A model generated the notes under the pieces. The model saw nothing but the letters and a program-made list of their open reading frames with translations. It ran no database searches and was not told where the DNA came from. This document shows, in pieces, positions 17,962-26,105 of a DNA stretch of 64,000 nt. The stretch is from Paenibacillus tarimensis (GTDB lineage: Bacteria > Bacillota > Bacilli > Paenibacillales > Paenibacillaceae): positions 1 to 64,000 of the forward strand of contig NZ_JAKGAO010000005.1 in the NCBI RefSeq assembly GCF_021532315.1. The letters run 5' to 3'. Within the stretch, counting starts at the first letter, position 1, and the number at the start of each line of letters is the position of its first letter. The position numbers and the translations under genes were made by a program.

Positions 17962-19335
17962 ATGCAGGCAATCCGCAAGCGGTATTTTCCGGCACTCGCG
18001 GAATACATACGCAACGGCAATGAGGCTTCTCTCTATGAGGCAACAGAGCTCGGCAAGATGCTGCATGGCATCCATCCGGAGGAAATCGTCGCCTTGCATG
18101 AGGAGACCATGCAGACGCTGGTTTCTAACGTAGAATCGGAGGAAGCACTGGAGCTGTACAACCGCTCGTTTATCTTCTTGATTGAATTAATGGTAGCCTA
18201 CCGCTTTCGGGTACAGCCTGATGAACCGGAGGACAAGCGTTATTCGGATATGCGCGAGATGCTGTTTCGCTCTCACCTTTCATTCCAGAGTGTTAAGAGC
18301 AAGTATGAGAATGTGCTTCAGCATATGGATAGCGGAATCGCCCTGTTCGACAGTGAGGGACTGCTGTCCTTCATAAATCTGCAAATGGCTAAAATTCTCG
18401 ATATACCAAGAAAAATGCTGCTGGGCTGCAGCCTGAAGGAAATTTTGTATCATCCGCAGCTGCGTAAGAGCGTGAAACGGATGATTATCAGGGTCTGCAA
18501 GGAAATGATGCTGCAACGCAGCCGGTATTATGAAATTCAAGACTCGGCGGGCCGGCATTTGCTAATTACGATTACCTACGGTGACCAGCTTGATGGCGAC
18601 TATTTGATCAGTGTGAAGGACGTATCGGAGTACAAGCAGATTGAACAGACCGCTTATCAGAACGATAAGCTAGCCATGCTGGGGAAGATTGCCGCCGCAA
18701 TCGCCCACGAAATCCGCAATCCGCTGACTTCCATCCGCGGGTTCATTCAGCTCCTGCGTCCCCATCTGATGCAGCTCGGCAAGGAGGAATATGCTCGCAT
18801 TATTCTGGCCGAGATCGACAGGGCTAATGATATTATTTATGAATTTCTCAATTCATCGAAGCCTTCCGCACCCATGGCACAAGAGGTCAGAATTGCATCC
18901 CTTCTCAAGGAAGTGATCCTTCTGTCGGAGAGCGAGGCGCTAATGCGCGGATGCCAGCTGCAGTTCGAAACCAGCGATGAATCCCTCTGTGTGTCCATAG
19001 ATGTCAAGCAGATTAAGCAAGTCATCCTGAATTTGGTCAAGAATGCGATGGATGCTATTGGAGAATTGAACGGGGAGCGGCCGGGACTTATCACCATCAA
19101 GACATTGCGGAATGAGCAGTTTGTAGAGATCTCGATTCGTGATAACGGAAGGGGCATGGATCGGTTGACGATGAACAAGCTGTTCGACCCCTTTTTCACA
19201 ACGAAGGAAGCGGGTACAGGGCTGGGGCTGTCGGTCAGCTACCGGATCATCCGCAATCATGGCGGCACAATCCGGGTTGACAGCACCCTCGGTGAGGGAA
19301 CGGAATTTAATATCTATTTGCCATTGGTGTTATAA
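17962..19335 (+). CDS. histidine kinase with RsbU-like N-terminal domain and PAS
   Basis: 457 residues. Order: an all-helical domain resembling the N-terminus of the phosphatase RsbU (residues 1-95; GIHPEEIVALHEETM, then FIFLIELMVAYRFR), a PAS-like domain (about 115-230), HisKA with the phosphorylated H249 (IAHEIRNPLTSIRG), and an HATPase domain with N-box (NLVKNAMDAI), DNGRGM, FFTTKEAGTGLGLS. No transmembrane segment, so cytoplasmic. The HisKA/HATPase pair is closest in style to sporulation-type kinases. ATG 17962 has GGGGAGGAG upstream. No response regulator is adjacent. Its RsbU-type domain and upstream RsbT-like gene suggest input by partner-switching proteins. Confidence 0.82.
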   Translation: MQAIRKRYFPALAEYIRNGNEASLYEATELGKMLHGIHPEEIVALHEETMQTLVSNVESEEALELYNRSFIFLIELMVAYRFRVQPDEPEDKRYSDMREMLFRSHLSFQSVKSKYENVLQHMDSGIALFDSEGLLSFINLQMAKILDIPRKMLLGCSLKEILYHPQLRKSVKRMIIRVCKEMMLQRSRYYEIQDSAGRHLLITITYGDQLDGDYLISVKDVSEYKQIEQTAYQNDKLAMLGKIAAAIAHEIRNPLTSIRGFIQLLRPHLMQLGKEEYARIILAEIDRANDIIYEFLNSSKPSAPMAQEVRIASLLKEVILLSESEALMRGCQLQFETSDESLCVSIDVKQIKQVILNLVKNAMDAIGELNGERPGLITIKTLRNEQFVEISIRDNGRGMDRLTMNKLFDPFFTTKEAGTGLGLSVSYRIIRNHGGTIRVDSTLGEGTEFNIYLPLVL

Positions 19336-19341
19336 ATGATT

Positions 19342-19372
19342 AGAATCGGGATAGAGTCCGATTCTTTTTTTT
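19342..19372 (+). terminator. terminator after the histidine kinase
   Basis: Perfect 8-bp stem AGAATCGG / CCGATTCT with an 8-base loop, followed by seven T. Confidence 0.9.
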
Positions 19373-19450
19373 GCGGCCAGCGGCCGCTGAGGAAGAGCGG
19401 ATTAATCAGCCCTGCATGCTTGGCGTGTAATAGAAGGAGGACTTACATAT

Positions 19451-20980
19451 ATGATTCAATTTCGAGTGGAACCGTCAGCTGTCCATGCATTGGAGGCAGA
19501 TGTCGTTATTCGTCTGGTAGATGCCAGCACGTTAAAAACCGGTACATTACAAGCGATACCTGGCCTGCCGGCTGTTTTGGACCAGGCTGTGGGCTCATAT
19601 GTGAATAACGGGCTTTTTAAAGCGGAGCCGGGAGATGTACAGGTTATTCCCACCCTTGGATTAGTAACGGCGGCTCATGTTGTCTATATAGGCTATGGCG
19701 GCGAGCCGCTAGGGATGGAAGGGCTCCGCAAGGCAGGGGCTGCAGCGGCCAGAACGTTGAAGAAGCTGAAGGCGGCGAGCGCATCGGTCCTGGTTGAGGT
19801 AGGTCTGTACGGAGGCTCGGAGAGCTGCAGCACTGAGCGTGCGGCCCAGGCCTTGACCGAGGGTATTATTCTGGGACACCGCACCCGCCAGCCGCGTCTT
19901 AAGGAAACACCTGCCGAGCAGGTTATTGATATTGCCTTTACACCGGTACAACACGAAGGAGGCAGCCTCGCTTCAGAGAGAGCCGACGAATGGGAAGCGG
20001 GTATGAACCGCGGCCGTATCTTTGGCGATGCTGTAGCTTACGCGCGGGGGCTTACAAATCTGCCGGGCAATATGCTTACGCCAGAGATGCTGGCCATGGA
20101 GGCAGAGGCGCTGGCGGGTGAAATGTCGCTTGATATCGAAGTTATAGATGAGTGGTCAGCGGCTGAGCAGGGCATGGGCGGACTGCTGGCAGTCGGCCAG
20201 GGAAGTGCTAATCCGCCGCGTATGATTGTTGTCCATTATGAAGGCGCCCCTGAGAGCAAGGAAAAGCTGGCGCTCGTTGGAAAAGGCATCACCTTCGACA
20301 CAGGCGGAATCTCGCTGAAGCGCGCTGACGGAATGGAAGAGATGATCTCGGACATGGGTGGCGCGGCAGCTGTACTCGGTGCTATGCGTATTATTGCTTC
20401 GCTGAAACCAGCAGTAAACGTAATTGCCGTTATTCCGGCAGCTGAGAATATGCCTTCAGACCGCGCCCTAAAGCCAGGAGATGTCATCACCACGATGAGC
20501 GGCCGTACGATTGAGATTGTTAATACGGACGCAGAGGGCCGTGTGGTGCTTGCTGACGGTCTGACAACAGCGATACAGCGCGGTGCTACCCGCATCATTG
20601 ATGTGGCTACATTGACTGGAGCGGTCATGGTTTCGCTTGCGGATGTGGCGACAGGAGCGGTTACCAATGATGAAACCTTCCTAAATCAGCTCGTGCAGGT
20701 CAGCAATCAGACAGGCGAGCGTATATGGCCGCTGCCTTCCTATCCAGAGTTTCGCAAGCTGCTGGACAGTGATGCGGCAGACCTCAAGAACAGCGCTGGA
20801 CGCTATGGCGGCGCATCGACAGGCGGTCTGTTCATCGGGGTGTTTGCTGAAGAGCTCCCTTGGGTACATCTGGATATAGGAGGCACAGCCTGGTTGTACA
20901 AAGACCGTGGATGGGAGACAAAGGGAGCTACAGGTGTGATGACCCGTACCCTCGCGGAATATGTCATTCAGCAAGGCTGA
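19451..20980 (+). CDS. pepA: leucyl aminopeptidase (M17 family)
   Basis: Two-metal cytosolic aminopeptidase that removes N-terminal residues. The M17 signature NTDAEGRVVLADGL is present, with the catalytic/metal region VGKGITFDTGGISLKRADGMEEM before it. The N-terminal domain (residues 1-170) is the usual macro-like non-catalytic part. 509 residues. AGAAGGAGG lies about 8 bases before ATG 19451. An isolated gene between terminators or gaps; metabolic or peptide-recycling role. Confidence 0.96.
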   Translation: MIQFRVEPSAVHALEADVVIRLVDASTLKTGTLQAIPGLPAVLDQAVGSYVNNGLFKAEPGDVQVIPTLGLVTAAHVVYIGYGGEPLGMEGLRKAGAAAARTLKKLKAASASVLVEVGLYGGSESCSTERAAQALTEGIILGHRTRQPRLKETPAEQVIDIAFTPVQHEGGSLASERADEWEAGMNRGRIFGDAVAYARGLTNLPGNMLTPEMLAMEAEALAGEMSLDIEVIDEWSAAEQGMGGLLAVGQGSANPPRMIVVHYEGAPESKEKLALVGKGITFDTGGISLKRADGMEEMISDMGGAAAVLGAMRIIASLKPAVNVIAVIPAAENMPSDRALKPGDVITTMSGRTIEIVNTDAEGRVVLADGLTTAIQRGATRIIDVATLTGAVMVSLADVATGAVTNDETFLNQLVQVSNQTGERIWPLPSYPEFRKLLDSDAADLKNSAGRYGGASTGGLFIGVFAEELPWVHLDIGGTAWLYKDRGWETKGATGVMTRTLAEYVIQQG

Positions 20981-21033
20981 TGCGCCCGATAGGACATACT
21001 TGAATTTTTACACCATAAGGGGATACGACAGAG

Positions 21034-22314
21034 ATGCCTAAGAGGCCGTATTTCAAGCCATTCATTCTGCGGAAGAACTCCTCCGCGCAGCGCAAATCGA
21101 TGCAAATTGCCGTAATTGAGGGAATTTCGGCGACTATCATTGCCAATATATTGGGCGGTCCGATCCTGACCGCCTACTTGCTGTTCCTGCACGCCAATTC
21201 GCAGCAGGTCGGGCTCGTGCTGGCCATTCCCCCGCTTGCCAATATGATTCAGATTGCAGCTGCCTTCTTTATGCAGAAGATGGAGAACCGCAAGCTGTGG
21301 ATTCTGGTTACCAGTATTATTCACCGGTCCTTATGGACCATGACAGGTCTGATCCCTTTTTTTGTACCGGATCATCTCCAGGTAGCCGTATTTATCGGCA
21401 TGTTTCTGGTTTCCTTTATATCTACTTCAATCAGCGGGGTCATCTGGTCGTCTCTCATTTCGGATCTAGTTCCCGCCCAGGTTAGGGGAAGATATTTTGG
21501 TATCCGGAACACCATACACTGGGCGTTTGCAAGCGTTACACTGCTGGTTGGGGGGCAAATTCTGGAGCGGGCGGCGTCCGAACAGACAGCTTTCATTATC
21601 TTGTTCTCAATTGCGGGTATCTCCACGGTTTGGAATGCCTTTGAGCTGGCCCGGTACCCGAATCCGCCTTTTGAGAAATCACAGGCGGCAACCGGCGCCG
21701 AGAGGCTGCTCAAGCCGCTAAAGGACCGGTCCTTTATGCTCGCTACGGTGTTCATTGCCGGCTTCATTCTGCTGCAGAATACCGCGGTTCCCCTGTTCTC
21801 CTTCGTTATGCTTGACGTACTGGAGATCAGCTACACGCAGTTGACCGTTGTAACGGTTGTTCAGATGATTGTCATGATGATCAGCTATTATTACTGGGGT
21901 ACGCTTAATTCGAGAATTCCTACCATTACTCTGCTTCTATGGAGTCTGCCGATCATTGCGCTGTCTTGCTTAATTTGGATTGGAATGGAAATCATCCCTG
22001 TCCTAATTATACTTGTGCTGGTGCATATTCTGCTTGGAGTCGGACAAGGTGGCTATAACCTGCTTGCCTTCAACTTTATGATCGGGGAAACTCCGAAGGC
22101 AGACCGTCCGATGTATATCGCAATGTTCTCGGCTTTTACCGGCCTGACAGGCTTTATCGGTCCGATGATTGGGGGAGCGCTGTACGAGTGGAGCGATGGA
22201 GGCGCCGAATGGATTCAACGTTATGGCATTTCGTTCTTCACCGGTGCCGCCATGCTGATTGTAGCGGTAGGTATCGGACCTTTCATTCTGGGGCGGACTA
22301 AGCGCCGGCGCTAA
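21034..22314 (+). CDS. MFS transporter, 12 TM
   Basis: Major facilitator superfamily permease, 426 residues, with about 12 hydrophobic segments in two halves separated by a hydrophilic stretch near residues 215-235 (NPPFEKSQAATGAERLLKPLK). A conserved MFS loop is seen in QVRGRYFGIRN (after TM4). The substrate cannot be told. Weak AGGGGAT-type ribosome site before ATG 21034. It lies 53 bases after pepA and could be co-transcribed with it. Confidence 0.85.
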   Translation: MPKRPYFKPFILRKNSSAQRKSMQIAVIEGISATIIANILGGPILTAYLLFLHANSQQVGLVLAIPPLANMIQIAAAFFMQKMENRKLWILVTSIIHRSLWTMTGLIPFFVPDHLQVAVFIGMFLVSFISTSISGVIWSSLISDLVPAQVRGRYFGIRNTIHWAFASVTLLVGGQILERAASEQTAFIILFSIAGISTVWNAFELARYPNPPFEKSQAATGAERLLKPLKDRSFMLATVFIAGFILLQNTAVPLFSFVMLDVLEISYTQLTVVTVVQMIVMMISYYYWGTLNSRIPTITLLLWSLPIIALSCLIWIGMEIIPVLIILVLVHILLGVGQGGYNLLAFNFMIGETPKADRPMYIAMFSAFTGLTGFIGPMIGGALYEWSDGGAEWIQRYGISFFTGAAMLIVAVGIGPFILGRTKRRR

Positions 22315-22424
22315 GTGATTTCTCCAGAATGCCATGCTGCTGTAGAGCGGGTTTGTTGCTAACGGATTAAGGGAATGATATACAGCCATAGGAAGATTTT
22401 TGAGCTTGAAGGAGCGTGTATTCC

Positions 22425-23003
22425 ATGTCTGAGGCTAATACGGATCGTGTACCGCCGGGACAGACCGTTACGGAAGGGTTCCCGGTGCTGCATTATGGCA
22501 GTGTCCCGATATACCGGGATATGGACAAGTGGGATTTGCGGCTGTTTGGGCTAGTCGAAGAGGAAATTAGAATCGGTTATCACGAGTTTATGAAGCTGCC
22601 GCGGCAGGAGTTCCGGAATGACATCCACTGTGTGACGACATGGTCGAAGCTGGATAATGTATGGGAGGGTGTTGCTGTTCGCACCATCATGGAGCTGGTG
22701 AAGCTGAAGCCTGAAGCGGCTTATGTCATGCTGCATGCGGAGGAAGGATGGACTACGAATCTTCCGCTGGAGGACTTTCTGAAGGAGACATCCTTTCTGG
22801 CCGTCAAACACAATGGTGAGCTGTTGACACCCGAGCATGGATATCCGGTGCGCATGGTCGTTCCCCACCTGTATTTTTGGAAAAGCGCGAAATGGGTGCG
22901 CGGGATTGAGTTTCTGGCTGCGGACAAACCGGGCTTCTGGGAGCGTAACGGCTACCATATGTATGGGGATCCGTGGCAGGAGCAGAGGTACGATTTTGAC
23001 TAA
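22425..23003 (+). CDS. YuiH-like sulfite oxidase-family molybdoenzyme
   Basis: 192 residues covering the oxidoreductase molybdopterin-binding domain of the sulfite oxidase family. The molybdenum-ligand Cys lies in DIHCVTTWSKLDNVWEGV, and LLTPEHGYPVRMVVPHLYFWKSAKWV and WERNGYHMYGDPW are family-conserved. It has no heme or dimerisation domain and no signal peptide, as in B. subtilis YuiH. GAAGGAGCG precedes ATG 22425, which I prefer to the GTG at 22416. Physiological substrate unknown. A second molybdenum enzyme lies at 40.1 kb. Confidence 0.88.
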   Translation: MSEANTDRVPPGQTVTEGFPVLHYGSVPIYRDMDKWDLRLFGLVEEEIRIGYHEFMKLPRQEFRNDIHCVTTWSKLDNVWEGVAVRTIMELVKLKPEAAYVMLHAEEGWTTNLPLEDFLKETSFLAVKHNGELLTPEHGYPVRMVVPHLYFWKSAKWVRGIEFLAADKPGFWERNGYHMYGDPWQEQRYDFD

Positions 23004-23165
23004 ACACCCCCCTCGGTTATCCTTCGATTAAAATCAACGGGCACGGATTTACCGGGGCCGCCGACGCGACGTTCTACAGGGGCATTAAATGCTCGAACTG
23101 TCATCCGTGCATGTCGCAGCAAAAGGATTAAATATGAAAAAGCCCCCAGTAAGGGGGCAGAATGG

Positions 23166-23171
23166 TATAAT
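23166..23171 (+). promoter_or_regulatory. extended -10 promoter of the holin-like toxin
   Basis: TGGTATAAT: an extended -10 (TGn-TATAAT) with no good -35, about 66 bases before the toxin ATG. It is preceded by a hairpin (GCCCCC/GGGGGC at 23142-23158). Confidence 0.6.
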
Positions 23172-23214
23172 AGAGTTAAGTACATAGAATGGCTTGCAGG
23201 GGCGGTCGGCTAAT

Positions 23215-23228
23215 CTCCCGGAAGGGAG
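23215..23228 (+). promoter_or_regulatory. hairpin hiding the toxin ribosome binding site
   Basis: CTCCC (23215-23219) pairs with GGGAG (23224-23228) around a GGAA tetraloop, so the GGGAGG Shine-Dalgarno of the toxin is inside the stem. Occluded ribosome sites are typical of type I toxin mRNAs. Confidence 0.55.
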
Positions 23229-23236
23229 GTGAGGCC

Positions 23237-23320
23237 ATGGAGGTATATCAAGCTCTGACGTTGATGATTTCATTCGCAACGCTGGTTGTGTTGATACTTT
23301 CCTTCGATAAAAAGAAATAG
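23237..23320 (+). CDS. putative holin-like toxin (type I toxin-antitoxin)
   Basis: 27-residue peptide: a short N-terminus (MEVYQALTLM), one hydrophobic helix (ISFATLVVLILSF) and a basic end (DKKK). This is the pattern of the TxpA/BsrG-related holin-like toxins of Bacillales, which insert in the membrane and stop growth or lyse cells. GGGAGGTGAG lies before ATG 23237, within a small hairpin. A minus-strand RNA promoter downstream faces it and would give an antisense antitoxin overlapping the toxin mRNA 3' end. Too short for automatic gene calling. Confidence 0.78.
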   Translation: MEVYQALTLMISFATLVVLILSFDKKK

Positions 23321-23435
23321 ACCGCCCTCAGCAAAGGAATACGGTCTATTTCTGGCTGTTCTTCCGTAGTCACCGCCCTTAAAAGCGGCTGTGTACCCGG
23401 ACCGTGGATGCTACCAACATCTGCGGTCCTTTCTT
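23310..23435 (-). ncRNA. candidate antisense antitoxin RNA
   Basis: A minus-strand promoter is visible: TTGCAG (plus-strand 23465-23470), 17 bases, TAAGAT (plus-strand 23442-23447). The RNA would run left and end at the hairpin 23315-23351 (10-bp perfect stem), which on the minus strand is followed by TTTCTTTTT. It would overlap the 3' end of the toxin mRNA, the layout of RatA-type type I antitoxins. Inferred from sequence only. Confidence 0.55.
23315..23351. terminator. bidirectional-looking hairpin at the toxin 3' end
   Basis: AAATAGACCG / CGGTCTATTT arms. On the minus strand it is followed by a T-rich tail and would end the antisense RNA. Confidence 0.6.
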
Positions 23436-23472
23436 ATTGTTATCTTATCACAGTGGATTTAGACCTGCAATA

Positions 23473-23798
23473 AAATAGACCGCCCCGTCGCAAGGTGATG
23501 AGTCTTTCAGCTTGTTTACGGTCCGCGGACGCTGGAACATCTGCGGTCCAATTCCTTACATAGCGGCTGTGTACCAAAGACATAGCGAAAGATTCTGCTG
23601 TTTGGATCTGTCATTGATGGAGAAGGGCCTGCTCTTGTACATTGATACAATGTAATGGTTGGGAGGTGAGAACAGTGGAGGTTGAAAAGGAAAAAGACTC
23701 CAAGCGTTCGCAGCGCTTGAAGTCCCGGAAGTAGTTCCACAGGAGAGCGATAATCGCTCTCCTCTCCTAACACCCATTATATAGCGGAAAGAACGTAG
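23473..23798. repeat. rearranged partial second copy of the toxin-antitoxin region
   Basis: Three blocks of the first unit recur: AAATAGACCGCCC at 23315 and 23473, AACATCTGCGGTCC at 23416 and 23536, AGCGGCTGTGTACC at 23384 and 23562, in a changed order. Further on, GGGAGGTGAG (23661) recreates the toxin start context (also at 23224), followed by a 19-codon GTG frame (23675-23734) that is charged and not membrane-like. A perfect hairpin (GGAGAGCGAT/ATCGCTCTCC) ends the region near 23741-23762. Probably a decayed duplicate. Confidence 0.5.
23675..23734 (+). CDS. possible 19-residue charged peptide
   Basis: GTG-initiated frame, MEVEKEKDSKRSQRLKSRK if read, with GGGAGGTGAG 4 bases upstream. The first three residues and the ribosome site copy the holin-like toxin start, but the rest is Lys/Arg/Glu-rich with no hydrophobic helix. 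It may be a remnant or a real small peptide; I cannot decide. Confidence 0.3.
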   Translation: MEVEKEKDSKRSQRLKSRK

Positions 23799-23800
23799 AT

Positions 23801-24391
23801 TCAATGGCGGATCTGGCGCTCATTCGTATGAATAATGGTTAGGCCTTTCCACGTTTCGTGCCACTTCTTTGCGGCGATACGCCGTTCATAGAGGGCAGCC
23901 AGCTTATGTGAGTCCCTGAAGAGGGGAGTGGGTCTGATAGTGAGCGAGAGGGCGTCCTGGAGGCCGTGAGGGGCTGCCAGAATGATCCGGCCTTCCCTGG
24001 CAAGAGATACACCGAGAGCGGTGGCTGTTTCCGGGAATTTGGACATTGCATCCTCTGAGGACAGGTAGGGAGGCATTGCATTCAGCAGATGCATTCGGGC
24101 TTGGTTCTTTACAGACCATGGTACATCCAGCTTGATGGACCGGAGCCTGGCCTCAAGCTGCTTCTCGACAGCCTCATCTAGATCAGACGGGTCGAAATAG
24201 ATAACATCCACATCTGGAAGGGGTGTTCTGCCGGGAATGCCAAGCTGGACATCCCAGATTTTTGACCGGACAAATCCCGCACATATCCACCAGTCAGGCA
24301 GGCGAAGTGATGCCGCTGCTTCCAGTGTCTCCACCATCCATTCATCCTTTTGAATTAATGCAATAAGCTCTTGTTCGTTACGAATGTTCAT
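23801..24391 (-). CDS. nucleotidyltransferase-fold protein (DUF925-like)
   Basis: 196 residues. The pattern WWICAGFVRSKIWD ... LPDVDVIYFDPSDLDE is that of the small nucleotidyltransferase-like family formerly DUF925, in which G-F-V-R and D-V-D correspond to the fold's Gly-Ser and metal-binding Asp motifs. Function in the cell unknown. I start at ATG 24391 (MNIRNEQ), preceded by AGGTGATC, and not at 24433. Its end lies near the toxin-antitoxin remnant region. Confidence 0.72.
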   Translation of the reverse strand: MNIRNEQELIALIQKDEWMVETLEAAASLRLPDWWICAGFVRSKIWDVQLGIPGRTPLPDVDVIYFDPSDLDEAVEKQLEARLRSIKLDVPWSVKNQARMHLLNAMPPYLSSEDAMSKFPETATALGVSLAREGRIILAAPHGLQDALSLTIRPTPLFRDSHKLAALYERRIAAKKWHETWKGLTIIHTNERQIRH

Positions 24392-24513
24392 TATGTGATC
24401 ACCTGACTTCGCGTTTTGAAGGACCTCTTGCATCCGTACCTTCTCTTATTTCGTATAGTAGCATAGATAGGCTCGCTCGAGGGTAATGAATGGACAAAGG
24501 GAGGAGTGGAAAT

Positions 24514-24933
24514 ATGGCGACATTAGCAAAAGCAATTGCTCTTGCAGCGAGTGCGCATGAGGGTCAGACGGACAGAGGGGGAAGCCCATATGTTTTTCAT
24601 CCAATCCGGCTTATGCTTCGTGCGGTGACAGGGGAGGAGCAGATCATCGCGGTTCTTCATGACACGATTGAGGATACCTCACTGACATTGGATGACCTGC
24701 GGAAGGAAGGATTCAGCGACAGTGTAGTGGAAGCTGTGGACAGCTTGTCCCGGCGGGAGGAAGAGGATTATGACACCTTTATTCTGCGCATCAAGCAAAA
24801 TCCGCTTGCAAGCCGGGTAAAGATACTGGACCTGCTGGACAACATTGAGCAGACCAAGAAGAAGAAGCCTTCCGACAAGACTCGGAAGAGGCTGGACAAA
24901 TACAGCCGGGCGCTGGATACGCTCCTGACTTGA
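24514..24933 (+). CDS. stand-alone HD hydrolase, MESH1/SpoT-like
   Basis: 139 residues, consisting only of the RelA/SpoT-type HD domain: AHEGQTDRGGSPYVFHPIRL, LHDTIEDTSLTLDDL (the HD pair plus ED) and RVKILDLLDNIEQ (the late Asp). This is the metal-dependent (p)ppGpp 3'-pyrophosphohydrolase module, without synthetase, TGS or ACT domains, so it may be a small alarmone hydrolase. Activity is not proven by sequence; some HD proteins of this kind have other substrates. GGGAGGAG precedes ATG 24514. Confidence 0.75.
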   Translation: MATLAKAIALAASAHEGQTDRGGSPYVFHPIRLMLRAVTGEEQIIAVLHDTIEDTSLTLDDLRKEGFSDSVVEAVDSLSRREEEDYDTFILRIKQNPLASRVKILDLLDNIEQTKKKKPSDKTRKRLDKYSRALDTLLT

Positions 24934-24943
24934 AATGCACATA

Positions 24944-24981
24944 AGGCTGGATACAAGCTGATAGCAGCTTGTGTCCAGCCT
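24944..24981. terminator. bidirectional terminator hairpin
   Basis: A 17-bp stem with one G-U pair (AGGCTGGATACAAGCTG / CAGCTTGTGTCCAGCCT, loop ATAG) between convergent genes. T-tracts are weak on both sides. Confidence 0.6.
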
Positions 24982-24998
24982 CTTCATCATGGCTCGGA

Positions 24999-26039
24999 TT
25001 ACAGTTTTTTGCCGTGCTCGATAACTTCGTCTACCAGCAGGTTAGCGGATTTGATGCCCCCGGAGAGATTCCAGATGACTTCATCTACTTTGAAGGTCAT
25101 GCCCGTTTTGGCTACATTCAGTCCTGCGAAGAGCGGATCATTAAACCACTCCTCCTGCATCTTGGTACCGCCCTTTTCTTCGTCATAATCGGCATTGAAG
25201 TAGAACATAATGTCGCCGTCCATGTCAGCCATGCGTTCCTTGCCAATGACCTCCATGAATTCGTCCTTGTTCTGGGAAGCCGGACGTGCAAAGCCAATGT
25301 CCTCCAGAATAACGCCGGCAAACGTGTCTTTCATATAAAGACGGACAGCCTGCGGCAGGAATCGGACAAGCGATACCTGCTTGGAGAGCTTGTCGCCGAG
25401 TTCCGTCTTGGCTTGCTCAATATGCGCATGATAAGCAGCCATAGCTGCTTCACCTTCTGCCGTCTTGTTGAGTGCCTCGGCATAAAGCATGAAGTTTTCC
25501 TTCCAATTGCCCGCAAGATCCTCAGAGAGTACAGTTGGTGCGATCTCTTTCAGCTGGGAGTAAATTTCCTCATGGCGAACCTTGTTGCCGAGAATAAGAT
25601 CCGGCTTGAGGCTGAGGATCAGCTCAAGATCAGGCTCAGTTTCGTCACCCAGCTCTGTAACACCTTCCATCTGGCTGCGAACGTGCGGGAACCAGTCATC
25701 GCCCAGTCCGGAGTTGACGGCGCCCACTGGCTTGATACCGAGTTCCAGGACAGCTTCCGTGCCTTCCTGTGTCAGAACGACAACCCGTTCAGGCGTACCT
25801 GTGAGGGTTTCTTCCCCCATGCTGTGCTTAACGGTGCGCGTCTCCGGAGATTGCGACTGGCCAGGCGCTGGCTCGCTGCCTGTATTTCCAGCATTGCCGC
25901 CGGTGGATGTCTGATCAGCTGCAGGCGTGTTGGTGCTGCTGCCTCCGTTACTGCCGCCGCAGGCGGAAAGGACGAGCGAGAGGGACAGGATCAGCATGAG
26001 GATAGACAGGACTGTCTTGTTGGAATGTGTACGTGACAT
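24999..26039 (-). CDS. iron-siderophore ABC transporter substrate-binding lipoprotein
   Basis: 346-residue lipoprotein: signal peptide with lipobox LSAC near residue 25, a Gly/Ser/Thr-rich linker, then a type III periplasmic-binding fold (RVVVLTQEGTEAVLELGIKPVGA; LELILSLKPDLILGN; SGGIKSANLLVDEVIEHG) of the FecB/FeuA class. It would bind a ferric siderophore outside the membrane and deliver it to the two FecCD permeases encoded after the 66-base gap on the same strand side. Start ATG 26039 with AAGGAG upstream. No ATPase gene is in the cluster. Transcribed from the Fur-box region with the permeases. Confidence 0.9.
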   Translation of the reverse strand: MSRTHSNKTVLSILMLILSLSLVLSACGGSNGGSSTNTPAADQTSTGGNAGNTGSEPAPGQSQSPETRTVKHSMGEETLTGTPERVVVLTQEGTEAVLELGIKPVGAVNSGLGDDWFPHVRSQMEGVTELGDETEPDLELILSLKPDLILGNKVRHEEIYSQLKEIAPTVLSEDLAGNWKENFMLYAEALNKTAEGEAAMAAYHAHIEQAKTELGDKLSKQVSLVRFLPQAVRLYMKDTFAGVILEDIGFARPASQNKDEFMEVIGKERMADMDGDIMFYFNADYDEEKGGTKMQEEWFNDPLFAGLNVAKTGMTFKVDEVIWNLSGGIKSANLLVDEVIEHGKKL

Positions 26040-26105
26040 GATTAGCAATCTCTCCTTGATTCTTAAGTTAGAATAATAATAAGTACACTTATTGAAGTGT
26101 TGCGG

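Noticed and set aside
23065..23190. Small frame upstream of the toxin (about 32 codons from 23088)
   Set aside because: No ribosome site, and it runs through the hairpin and the toxin promoter.
24969..26036. Long plus-strand open frame opposite the siderophore-binding lipoprotein
   Set aside because: It is the mirror of a clear lipoprotein gene with a lipobox and family motifs; its own translation shows no domain and there is no ribosome site.
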